A DNA stretch of 21,015 nucleotides from UBA1424 sp041669225. Lineage in GTDB: Bacteria; Bacillota_I; Bacilli_A; RFN20; CAG-826. How positions within the stretch are numbered: position 1 is the stretch's first letter; every line of letters begins with the position of its first letter. The DNA lies in assembly GCA_041669225.1 (NCBI GenBank), contig JBAYBO010000018.1, positions 1 to 21,015 of the forward strand, written 5' to 3'. A program made the translations under genes and the position numbers. A model generated the notes under the pieces. That model searched no databases. It saw nothing but the letters and a program-made list of their open reading frames with translations, and was not told the DNA's origin. This document shows positions 7,591 through 14,691 of the stretch, piece after piece.

Positions 7591-7614
7591 ATTACAAAAA
7601 AGCTATTTTGTAAT
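7591..7614. repeat. Inverted repeat across the amidohydrolase stop codon
   Basis: ATTACAAAA (7591-7599) and TTTTGTAAT (7606-7614) are perfect 9-bp arms around a 6-nt loop that contains part of the TAG stop. With one GC pair per stem and no T-run after it on the minus strand, it would be a weak terminator at best. It lies about 60 bp upstream of ldh. Confidence 0.45.
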
Positions 7615-8883
7615 ATCTTGCTTAATGCGGTCAGTAACTTCCTGAGCGCGCTTATAAATATCTTCGATTGGTTCATTAAGAAAGAATTTACCGTCTTCGT
7701 ATAAAATATGACCATTAATCATCGTCATCTTGATATTTTCTTTTGAACCGCTATAAACGATGTTTTTCTCGATGTTATTAAGCGGTTGCATGTTCGGGCG
7801 ATTGAGATCAATCATAATAATATCGGCGAGTTTTCCGACTTCAAGAGTGTCAGAGCCGTCTAAACCCATGGCTTTCGCGCCTCCGACCGTCGCCATCTTT
7901 AAGACTTGATAACCATCAAGCGAAGTGGGGTCCATCGTTTTTAGTTTTGATAGGCCAGTGACCAAAAACATCTCACGGAAAAAATCAAGGCAGTTATTAC
8001 TAGCCGGACCATCAGTACCGATTGAAAGATTCAATCCGTAGTCGAGGAATTTTTGAACCGGGGCGATGCCGCTTGCTAGTTTAGTGTTACTGCTTGGACA
8101 GGTGACGAGATGTAGATTACGACGCTTAAATATTTCCATATCTTGATCAGTCAGGTAGACACCATGAAAACCACCACCGCCATAATTAAATAAACCAAGT
8201 TTTTCAAAATAAACTGCCGGTGTGTCGCCGTGTCTTTCGATACAACCATTAACTTCATTTTGCGTTTCGCTGATATGAGTAAAGACCGGAGTTTTTAACT
8301 CATTGGCTAATACTGCTAAAGAAACAAGCATTTCGTTAGTCGACGTATACTCGGCGTGAAATCCGAGCCGAAATTTAACTAAATCCGACATTCCATTAAT
8401 CGCCTCATAAACTTCACGAAGACCATTAATCGACTCTTTAAAAGAAGTCGGGGTACCCAAAATAACTGTTCGCATACCAAATTCAATTGAGGCCCGAGCA
8501 ATTTCTTTTGGAAAATAATACATATCAAAGTTTGCCGTAATTCCGCTTGTTAAGTATTCGGCAAAAGCTAATTTCGAAAGATGATAGACATCACTGGGTT
8601 GAAGCTTTGCTTCGATAGGAAATACCCAATTATATAGCCAGTCGCGCAAGGCTAAATCGTCAGCATAACTTCTTAAGAATGTCATTGCTGAATGATTGTG
8701 AGCATTTTTAAAGCCTGGCATTAAAACATTGCCTGCGCACAAAATAACGCGGTCAAAAGGTCCTTGTCGAGAGCCATTACTTCCAATGTAGACAATACGG
8801 TTGTCGTCAACGACGAGATCGCCACGCATCATCGGTTTATCATTCATGCTAAGTATGCGGGCATCTTCAAATAAAATACGCAT
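7603..8883 (-). CDS. mtaD: Amidohydrolase, 5-methylthioadenosine/S-adenosylhomocysteine deaminase-like
   Basis: Zinc-dependent deaminase of the TRZ/ATZ/MtaD branch (426 aa, usual length). Metal and catalytic residues are all visible: HxH at His62/His64 in NAHNHSAMTFLRSYADDL, Glu91, His176 (GFHAEYT), His203 and Glu206 (THISETQNE), His240 (GFHGVYL) and Asp291 (GTDGPASNN). The N- and C-terminal strands form the small beta-sandwich, with an exit strand KLADIIMID. Such enzymes deaminate MTA, SAH or related adenosines, allowing methionine and adenine salvage; close relatives act on other ring amines, so the substrate is inferred. GGAGG precedes the ATG. A hairpin terminator lies just upstream, between this gene and the rubredoxin-like gene. 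Confidence 0.88.
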   Translation of the reverse strand: MRILFEDARILSMNDKPMMRGDLVVDDNRIVYIGSNGSRQGPFDRVILCAGNVLMPGFKNAHNHSAMTFLRSYADDLALRDWLYNWVFPIEAKLQPSDVYHLSKLAFAEYLTSGITANFDMYYFPKEIARASIEFGMRTVILGTPTSFKESINGLREVYEAINGMSDLVKFRLGFHAEYTSTNEMLVSLAVLANELKTPVFTHISETQNEVNGCIERHGDTPAVYFEKLGLFNYGGGGFHGVYLTDQDMEIFKRRNLHLVTCPSSNTKLASGIAPVQKFLDYGLNLSIGTDGPASNNCLDFFREMFLVTGLSKLKTMDPTSLDGYQVLKMATVGGAKAMGLDGSDTLEVGKLADIIMIDLNRPNMQPLNNIEKNIVYSGSKENIKMTMINGHILYEDGKFFLNEPIEDIYKRAQEVTDRIKQDITK

Positions 8884-8900
8884 TAATAATCCTCCTTAAT

Positions 8901-8920
8901 AAAAACACTCAAAAGAGTGT
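8901..8920 (-). terminator. Intrinsic terminator or attenuator before the amidohydrolase gene
   Basis: On the minus strand, ACACTC-TTTT-GAGTGT is followed by TTTTATT. It lies just after the rubredoxin-like gene and ends only a few nt before the GGAGG site of the amidohydrolase. It can end the upstream transcript, or act as an attenuator in a read-through message. The 6-bp stem is short. Confidence 0.7.
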
Positions 8921-8926
8921 ACTCGA

Positions 8927-9049
8927 TTATTGTTTCTTCACTTCTTCGATTGGACGAAGTTTTTCTTTGGGGGCGCCACACACCGGACAGGTGCCATCTT
9001 CATTGGGAACGACAATTTGACCACATCTCAAACAACGATATTTTTGCAT
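8927..9049 (-). CDS. Small rubredoxin-like protein (40 aa)
   Basis: A 40-residue protein with two knuckles, YRCLRCGQ (Cys6, Cys9) and GTCPVCGAP (Cys21, Cys24), which matches the rubredoxin-like domain found at the C-terminus of rubrerythrins. Four Cys should bind one iron (electron transfer) or zinc. The spacing between pairs is 11 residues, far shorter than in classical rubredoxin (about 29), so it belongs with the short rubrerythrin-type domain. AGGAGA lies 7 nt before the ATG, and a terminator follows. It stands alone, without a rubrerythrin gene next to it; the EFR1 flavodoxin-ferredoxin gene (12674) lies upstream on the same strand and is one possible partner, by inference. Confidence 0.88.
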   Translation of the reverse strand: MQKYRCLRCGQIVVPNEDGTCPVCGAPKEKLRPIEEVKKQ

Positions 9050-9075
9050 ATGCAAGTCTCCTAAATATTACATAT

Positions 9076-9104
9076 AGTATACGACATTCCCTGCGATAAT
9101 CTAA
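9076..9104 (-). promoter_or_regulatory. Candidate promoter of the rubredoxin-like gene
   Basis: On the minus strand, TATACT (9076-9081) is a good -10. The element 17 bp upstream, TTAGAT (9099-9104), is a poor -35. The predicted leader is about 20 nt and holds the AGGAGA site. It lies in the 72-bp gap after the acyl-CoA ligase. Confidence 0.45.
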
Positions 9105-9121
9105 GCAATATACAAAGATGG

Positions 9122-10720
9122 TTACGAAAGAGCTTTTGTGTCAACTTTACCGACAAGCGTTTTTGGAAGACTGTTTTGATAGACAATTTGCCGGGGAACA
9201 GAGTAAATTCCACATCGTTTTAAAACGATTGCCTTGATTTCTTCATCAATGCTTTGATCCTGATAATGACGATCCAGAACAACAAACAGTTTAATGGCAT
9301 TACCAAGTTTTTCATCATTGACGGCAATCGCCGCGCATTCATGAACTGTTCCCAAATCCATGACCGCACCTTCAATCTCGTTAGGAAATACATTGATACC
9401 ACTAACTTTAATGATTCGTTTAAGCCGCTGGCGAAAAGTCACAAAACCTTCTTGGTCAATGCTGCCATAATCTCCGGTCGCAATCCACACATTGTTATTT
9501 TCATCTTTTACAAATGGTTGTTCGCTTTCATTATTTAAAAAACGATACCCGTTCATCATCGTTTCACCGCGAACATAGAGCTCGCCATCAAAAGAGAAAG
9601 GTAAATCTTTTTTTGTATCAACATCCACGACTTTCATCTCGACATTGGAAAGAATCTTTCCAACTGTCCCTGGCTTATAGAACCGATTGTTATTGACCGT
9701 GCAAACAGTGACGACTTCCGTCAGTCCGTAGCCTTCAAAAAGGCGGGCGGAAGATCCGTGTTCTTTCATGTGGTTATTGAATCGCTCAATTAGTGAAGGG
9801 GCGACGAAATCGCCACCAACAAAACAAATGAGCAGATTTTTAAGAATAGAACCTTTGAAGTTTTGATTTCTAAGCAAAGCCTCGAATAAAATCGGTACTC
9901 CGATAATAAAGGAAATTTGTCCTTTTCTTAAGTAATTAACAACTTGTTGAGAATGAAACTTAGGCATTAATGTGTTACATGCGCCAAAGGCCAAACAGGC
10001 ATGCATTCCCATGCACAAACCGAAGCCATGAAAGATTGGAAGGACGGCCAACATGTACTTATCATTTGTCTCATTAATTCCCAAAATATCAATGCCATTA
10101 CTGGCTAAAGCGTTGATGCTAAAAGAGGATAAAGCGACGACTTTTGGTTTGCCAGTCGTTCCCCCGCTATGAAGATAAATTGCATCCTTTTTGTAATCAT
10201 TATCATACGCAAAAGTGCCTTCTTTTTGATAATATCCATCAATTTTGTCGCTTTTTGCTGTGTTTTTAATCTTTTTACGGTTTTGGATTGCATAACCAAT
10301 TTTTAACAAAAGATGAACTCCTTGCACCGGCGAACAAGCAATGACACGTATACCGATTTTTGAAAGGTTGCTAAATTCATTAAAGGCACTGTCTAAGACA
10401 AAAAGAAGCTTGCTTTTCGTCTCCTCCATGATCCCTTTCATCTGCTCATACTTCATCAAAGGATGGATTAAGTTTGCGACCGCTCCAATTTGATTAACGG
10501 CATATAGAAGATGAACCGCACTTGGAATATTTGGTAGGCAGACCGAAACAACATCGTCGGTTTTAACCCCATATTCAAGGAGACCCTTTGCCAAAGAATT
10601 AACATCTCTTAGCAAAGTTTCATATGTAATTTTTTTATGTAAGTAAATAAGTGCGGACCGCTTAGGATATTGTTGACTTGTGGCGAGCAAGGCGCCATAT
10701 AAGGTTGTGTTTTTTTCCAT
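9122..10720 (-). CDS. AMP-forming acyl-CoA ligase
   Basis: Adenylate-forming enzyme (532 aa) that activates a carboxylic acid, probably a fatty acid, to acyl-AMP and then acyl-CoA. The P-loop HSGGTTGKPK (184-193), the YGLTE motif (331-335), TGD (415-417), the hinge RLKRIIKVSG (432-441) and the C-terminal catalytic Lys525 in LVGKVD are all present. The substrate cannot be read directly; an acyl or aryl-acid ligase is equally possible. AGGA precedes the ATG. It begins 9 nt after the DUF1624 gene and may be coupled to it. A gene for a membrane acyltransferase directly upstream supports a lipid- or acyl-transfer role, by inference. Confidence 0.92.
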   Translation of the reverse strand: MEKNTTLYGALLATSQQYPKRSALIYLHKKITYETLLRDVNSLAKGLLEYGVKTDDVVSVCLPNIPSAVHLLYAVNQIGAVANLIHPLMKYEQMKGIMEETKSKLLFVLDSAFNEFSNLSKIGIRVIACSPVQGVHLLLKIGYAIQNRKKIKNTAKSDKIDGYYQKEGTFAYDNDYKKDAIYLHSGGTTGKPKVVALSSFSINALASNGIDILGINETNDKYMLAVLPIFHGFGLCMGMHACLAFGACNTLMPKFHSQQVVNYLRKGQISFIIGVPILFEALLRNQNFKGSILKNLLICFVGGDFVAPSLIERFNNHMKEHGSSARLFEGYGLTEVVTVCTVNNNRFYKPGTVGKILSNVEMKVVDVDTKKDLPFSFDGELYVRGETMMNGYRFLNNESEQPFVKDENNNVWIATGDYGSIDQEGFVTFRQRLKRIIKVSGINVFPNEIEGAVMDLGTVHECAAIAVNDEKLGNAIKLFVVLDRHYQDQSIDEEIKAIVLKRCGIYSVPRQIVYQNSLPKTLVGKVDTKALS

Positions 10721-10729
10721 GTTAATATC

Positions 10730-11716
10730 CTATCTTAAAGGGACTCCAAACAAAAAGAAAACTATAAAGGCAACCAGAGCTAAGGCTACTTGGTGGAAAA
10801 GATAAATGTATATTGTTTTTGAACCGATATAAGTGAGAGGTCTTAACGCTCTTTCAACTTTGTGTTCTTTCTCGGCGTTTTTCCCAAAAATTAGACTGCG
10901 TTTCTTGCTATAAAGTAGTTCGCCGATGAAACCACCGAAAAATGCATAGCCAAGATAAGGAAAGATACCTGCCCAATCAACGCCATACCAAAAACGTCCC
11001 AAAATAATATTGAACTTAGTTTCAAAGTCATAAATGATTGGAGTGAAGACATGACCACTTATATATTGATAGCTTTGTAACGTCGGGGTCAGTCGTCCAT
11101 TAATCAAATACCACCAGTTCTCGCTATTAACGGCCACGCTTGTTGCTTCAATCCGCATCCAATAACCGACTCCAATAAACAAAATGGCCAAAAACAAGGC
11201 CACCCATTTCCAAAGACGAATGGAGCCAATTGTTTTGATGATAAACAAACGGAAAAGCGAGTATATAATCATTGATAATCCTAAACAGGAAATGATACCA
11301 AAGAAAATGAACATGTTCGTTTCAAAACTAACCGAGATAATATAAGCAACAATTGAAACTAAGGCTCCGAAGCCAAAAACGAGCATTCCGCGCTTCAGGC
11401 TGTTACGCGATAAAAAGGCACTAATTCCACTTAGAATAAAGAAGAGGGCTATAACCGCATAGCGAAGATTTATACGCCAGTCAAAGTACCAATATTCATA
11501 ACACCACCCCGATAAATCCTCCAGCCACTGAGGAGCCCCGGAAAGAAAGAAAAATGAAGGGGCTAAAATACCAAAATCATAGGCTAGATGGTCAACCACC
11601 ATAAGGATAATTAAGATTCCGCGTAAAAAATCAATTTCGAAAATGCGTTTATAAACATTTTTCTTCTTTCGAAGAGGAAAGTTTGTTATAGAATCTTTCC
11701 CAAGCGTCATTTCCAT
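10730..11716 (-). CDS. DUF1624/HGSNAT-like integral-membrane acyltransferase
   Basis: Multi-spanning protein (328 aa). The start region FEIDFLRGILIILMVVDHLA (26-45), with Glu27, Asp29, Arg32 and His43, is the hallmark of the heparan-alpha-glucosaminide N-acetyltransferase catalytic family (DUF1624). About eight hydrophobic segments follow. In the human enzyme an acetyl group is moved across the membrane from cytosolic acetyl-CoA to a sugar amine; the bacterial members are mostly uncharacterised, so the substrate is unknown. No Shine-Dalgarno site is seen; an extended -10 element lies 6 nt before the ATG at 11716. It is followed 9 nt later by an acyl-CoA ligase gene. A second ATG two codons later is a possible start. 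Confidence 0.85.
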   Translation of the reverse strand: MEMTLGKDSITNFPLRKKKNVYKRIFEIDFLRGILIILMVVDHLAYDFGILAPSFFFLSGAPQWLEDLSGWCYEYWYFDWRINLRYAVIALFFILSGISAFLSRNSLKRGMLVFGFGALVSIVAYIISVSFETNMFIFFGIISCLGLSMIIYSLFRLFIIKTIGSIRLWKWVALFLAILFIGVGYWMRIEATSVAVNSENWWYLINGRLTPTLQSYQYISGHVFTPIIYDFETKFNIILGRFWYGVDWAGIFPYLGYAFFGGFIGELLYSKKRSLIFGKNAEKEHKVERALRPLTYIGSKTIYIYLFHQVALALVAFIVFFLFGVPLR

Positions 11717-11722
11717 AATGAC

Positions 11723-11731
11723 AATATAGCA
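11723..11731 (-). promoter_or_regulatory. Extended -10 element just before the DUF1624 start codon
   Basis: TGC-TATATT on the minus strand ends 6 nt before the ATG at 11716, so transcription would start at or within a base or two of the start codon. The best -35-like sequences (TTAAGA, 19 bp away) are weak. Confidence 0.5.
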
Positions 11732-11774
11732 AATAGACGCCTTTTAGTCTTAATAAATCGCTTTGCTTGATTTA

Positions 11775-12674
11775 TCAATGTTCGCCATCTCTAGATAAAT
11801 ATTGCTGATAAGCGCGGTCGATACCATCAAAGTAACGGATAAAACACCGATAAAACCCTTTGGATTTCTTTGTGATATAAGGAAGCTTTAACTTATTATT
11901 TTTTTCAATCTTTTCAAAAGAATATGCCCCGTTTACACGCCAAGAATTTATGTACCCAATATTTATTGCATCGGTTGGACAAAAAAATGAACATCTCATG
12001 CACATTTGGCAGCGATGATGAAACTGTATTCTACCATTTGCATAATAGATATTATGCGTCGGACAATCTCTCACACACTTCATGCATTTAATGCATTTAT
12101 TCATGTCGGTTCGATAAAGATAAGAGTTGATCGTCGCTCCCGGTCGTTGAATACCAATCACCCAGGCCAATAAATTATAAAAGAAGTTCATTTTGAGAAG
12201 ACTTTTTCTTCCATTCAATACGTTCGCGACAAGAATTTTGCTGAGCTTGCGATTATAAAGCATGATTTCTTTGACGAAGGCATCTTCAAAGCGAAAATGA
12301 ATGTTGTAAGGCATAACAAAATGGTAATCACCTAAAACACAACACTTCGCTTTTTTTAATCGGCGAATTATTCGGCGACTGGAAGCGTTATTCAAAGTGA
12401 GAGTCTCACCTGAGGATTTGAAGATAAAATACTTGCTTGTTTTTGAAAGTTTTAACCGTTTGACATATCGCCAAAAAAAACGGGGTTCATTAAAAGCATA
12501 TATGGGATATCCAAGACCGACCATATCATAAGATGTTAAGTCCACCAAGGGAGTATCAACATTAATATTGATAATCTCATACGTATGGCCTTTATGAGCA
12601 AAATCGCTCGCCAAAAGATGAGCAATTTCTAATGTGTTATTCGTTCCCGAGAAAAGGAGAAATAATATCCTCAT
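11775..12674 (-). CDS. EFR1-type flavodoxin-ferredoxin fusion
   Basis: A 299-aa redox protein. Residues 1-140 form a flavodoxin-like domain with the FMN phosphate loop SGTNNT (9-14), near GLGYPIYA (53-60) and KSSGE (86-90). Two 4Fe-4S motifs follow: Cys194, 197, 200 and 204, then Cys222, 225, 228 and 232, each in the CxxCxxCxxxCP pattern. This layout is known as the EFR1 family. It should transfer electrons in the cytoplasm, but its partner is not known. No Shine-Dalgarno site precedes the ATG, which lies 19 nt after the previous stop; translation may be coupled. A weak AT-rich stem-loop lies just after the stop (11753-11775). Confidence 0.9.
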   Translation of the reverse strand: MRILFLLFSGTNNTLEIAHLLASDFAHKGHTYEIININVDTPLVDLTSYDMVGLGYPIYAFNEPRFFWRYVKRLKLSKTSKYFIFKSSGETLTLNNASSRRIIRRLKKAKCCVLGDYHFVMPYNIHFRFEDAFVKEIMLYNRKLSKILVANVLNGRKSLLKMNFFYNLLAWVIGIQRPGATINSYLYRTDMNKCIKCMKCVRDCPTHNIYYANGRIQFHHRCQMCMRCSFFCPTDAINIGYINSWRVNGAYSFEKIEKNNKLKLPYITKKSKGFYRCFIRYFDGIDRAYQQYLSRDGEH

Positions 12675-12693
12675 GGTGATGGTGTGCTATAAA

Positions 12694-13626
12694 TTATTCT
12701 GTTAAATCCGGCATCGCCTCTAAATCATAAGAGCCAAAGTCTTCACTTGACCACTGTTTAATTACTTCTTGGTAACCGATGACGATTGGATTGTCTAGAT
12801 ATTCAAGAACTTCACCATCATGATAAATTCTTGATATCGCGCGCTCTTCAATGTAAATTCGACTTTGCACCGGTAAGTATAAAGGAATATCTGAATCTTC
12901 TGGTTCGTAAAGAACAAGCTTTATCTCATCAACAAGAGAAGATGTTACTTGCACAAATCCATTTCTTGATAATTCCATTTCATCGTAAGTTGAATCTCTG
13001 AGAAGCAAGATGATTTCATCATCAGCATTCATTCCGACCGCAGATGCATCAGCGTAAGCATCATCGGCAATATTTGCGACTCCATAACCAAATAAATCAA
13101 CGTAATCAGCTAATTCAACATAAGCCCCTGCTGCATTAATCGTAACTTCAGGATCGTCTTCATTTACTTGTGATAGTCTACGAGTTTCATAAGTTGCTGA
13201 CGTCGGTAAGTGTGTCCATTCTTTAAGCAGCGTCGAGTTTTTGTAATCCAAATAATCATTTAAAACTGATTGAGTGGCGTTTTGAACTTTAAATTTAACA
13301 TCATTGTTATAAGTTTTAATATCGGAACTTGATGAGATAGAAAGATCGATATCATTTACACCTTCCGGGGCGTTTGCACCAAAGTAAGAATGATAATATT
13401 CGCGTAACTCAAGCGTTTCCTTAACACCCGTTACATAGTTATCAATGCGTGAGAGGCCATCTTCAAAAATATCTTCCTCGTCATCGCTTAAGGCTCGGAC
13501 GATGGATTCGGTTTGAAAACCAACCGGCACATATTTATCCTCCCCAAACGGATTATAATCCGTAACAACACAACTCGCCAATATACCGACAAGTGGAAGA
13601 ATGAATAAAAATTTAGATTTTTTCAT
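12694..13626 (-). CDS. Lipoprotein of unknown function, paralogue of its upstream neighbour
   Basis: A 310-aa protein with a lipoprotein signal ending LASC (Cys19). After it, PFGEDKYVPVGF, then IVRALSDDEEDIFEDGL and the C-terminal EYLDNPIVIGYQE line up with PFANDEYKPKGL, IIRALSSEEADLFDDS and EYLDRPILLAYQE in the neighbouring gene, so the two are tandem duplicates. The proteins are acidic and contain predicted beta strands. I do not recognise the family. The start codon is 4 nt after the upstream stop, and the Shine-Dalgarno site lies within the last codons (GAGGAGGAA) of the upstream gene, which argues for translational coupling. Confidence 0.85.
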   Translation of the reverse strand: MKKSKFLFILPLVGILASCVVTDYNPFGEDKYVPVGFQTESIVRALSDDEEDIFEDGLSRIDNYVTGVKETLELREYYHSYFGANAPEGVNDIDLSISSSSDIKTYNNDVKFKVQNATQSVLNDYLDYKNSTLLKEWTHLPTSATYETRRLSQVNEDDPEVTINAAGAYVELADYVDLFGYGVANIADDAYADASAVGMNADDEIILLLRDSTYDEMELSRNGFVQVTSSLVDEIKLVLYEPEDSDIPLYLPVQSRIYIEERAISRIYHDGEVLEYLDNPIVIGYQEVIKQWSSEDFGSYDLEAMPDLTE

Positions 13627-13630
13627 GGCT

Positions 13631-14575
13631 TTATTCCTCCTCTTCGACGACGGGTTCGGGAATCATCGTTTTGTCGAAATTACGATTCGAATCGGTACTT
13701 GCATTTATTATTTCTTCTTGATACGCCAAAAGAATCGGACGGTCTAAATATTCAATCGGCTCGCTAACAATATTTGGCACTTCTTTTGAAACAATCAGTG
13801 CTTCATTATAAGCTCTAGAATACGACAAATAATAGTATTCGGCTTCGGTTTCTTCATCGACTCCTTTTACAAAATAGGCTTCGAAAAACATATTTGTTTC
13901 GACGATAAATTTACTGCCGTCATCGGCGATATATGGACTACCAATAGGCGTTACAAAGGTTGTGACGAATGAAGCGGCAATCGTGTTTTCTTGCGTCATC
14001 CCGATATCACATAAACCAATGTTCGACCAAACAATAGCTTCTAAATTAATCAAGAAATAGGCTTCATAATCACTAAGGGGATCATAGGCGAGAGTTTCAA
14101 CACTAACATTGTGCTCTCCGCTCGTTTCAACGATATCGTGTGTTAAAGTAATTTCGGTTTCTTCATCATTAAGAGCGCCATAGATTTTTATAGCGGCTTC
14201 AAGATTAACAACTGATCCTTGATAAATGCGCTCTTGCATTACGTCGTTTTGAAATACCACAACGTCGTTTTCATAAATTTTTTGCGCTTGATATCCCGAC
14301 TCACGGTAATCATATGTTTCGGCTGTAAGATGATTAGGCAATGCTTTTTTAAAAAAATAACGCACTTCCATAGAACGCGAAAAGGATTTGAGATAGATGT
14401 CAGAGGTTTCAATGGAATCATCAAATAAATCGGCCTCTTCGCTACTTAAAGCTCGAATAATTTTGTGGGTGGGGGTCAGACCTTTGGGCTTATATTCATC
14501 GTTGGCAAATGGCCCACCATTGCAACCAACGAGAAAAAAACTCAATAAGGGCACGAGTATTAGCTTACTTTTCAT
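13631..14575 (-). CDS. Lipoprotein of unknown function, paralogue of the downstream gene
   Basis: A 314-aa protein; lipobox LVGC with Cys18. The start at 14575 is preferred over longer readings because GAGGTG lies 7 nt upstream and the signal peptide begins there; the promoter would not transcribe an earlier start. The first part after the Cys (PFANDEYKPKGL, IIRALSSEEADLFDD) and the end (EYLDRPILLAYQE) are shared with its tandem paralogue. It ends in a run of Glu residues whose codons double as the ribosome-binding site of the next gene. It is the first gene of the minus-strand run and faces a divergent acyltransferase gene. Function unknown. Confidence 0.85.
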   Translation of the reverse strand: MKSKLILVPLLSFFLVGCNGGPFANDEYKPKGLTPTHKIIRALSSEEADLFDDSIETSDIYLKSFSRSMEVRYFFKKALPNHLTAETYDYRESGYQAQKIYENDVVVFQNDVMQERIYQGSVVNLEAAIKIYGALNDEETEITLTHDIVETSGEHNVSVETLAYDPLSDYEAYFLINLEAIVWSNIGLCDIGMTQENTIAASFVTTFVTPIGSPYIADDGSKFIVETNMFFEAYFVKGVDEETEAEYYYLSYSRAYNEALIVSKEVPNIVSEPIEYLDRPILLAYQEEIINASTDSNRNFDKTMIPEPVVEEEE

Positions 14576-14595
14576 CGTCATCACCTCTTTATTTG

Positions 14596-14626
14596 AGTAT
14601 ATCACACGCATTATGGCTTGTGACAA
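14596..14626 (-). promoter_or_regulatory. Promoter of the lipoprotein operon
   Basis: On the minus strand, TTGTCA (14621-14626) lies 19 bp before TATACT (14596-14601), which also has the TGA of an extended -10. The transcript would begin near 14589 and give a 14-nt leader containing GAGGTG. The -35 sits inside a palindrome. Confidence 0.65.
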
Positions 14627-14634
14627 GCATGCGT
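14606..14634. repeat. Palindrome over the lipoprotein-operon promoter, possible operator
   Basis: GCTTGT-G-ACAAGC (14616-14628) is a perfect 13-bp palindrome with one central base. It is flanked by ACGCA (14606-14610) and its complement TGCGT (14630-14634), though not symmetrically. It covers the -35 of the minus-strand promoter, and the plus-strand promoter of the divergent gene lies about 20 bp away. A regulator binding here could control both genes; none can be named. Confidence 0.55.
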
Positions 14635-14655
14635 AATAAATTGTTTGATTCTCTT

Positions 14656-14683
14656 TTGACAATATTTTGAAATCGTTTAAAAT
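14656..14683 (+). promoter_or_regulatory. Strong promoter of the PlsC-like gene
   Basis: A perfect TTGACA (14656-14661), a 16-bp spacer and TAAAAT (14678-14683, one mismatch) make a very good promoter. The transcript would start at about 14690-14691, one or two nt before the ATG at 14692. A TTG at 14683 lies inside the -10, so cannot be the start. Confidence 0.8.
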
Positions 14684-14691
14684 TGTTTACA

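Noticed and set aside
7603..8883. Functional link of the MTA/SAH deaminase to the polyamine importer
   Set aside because: MTA is a polyamine by-product, but the genes are 2.5 kb apart with an intervening opposite-strand gene, so the link is only thematic.
9254..9538. Plus-strand open frame inside the acyl-CoA ligase gene
   Set aside because: It runs antisense to a gene with clear conserved motifs and has no ribosome site.
13631..14662. Longer reading of the first lipoprotein from 14662
   Set aside because: It would include the promoter region and an unlikely leader before the signal peptide; the ribosome site supports 14575.
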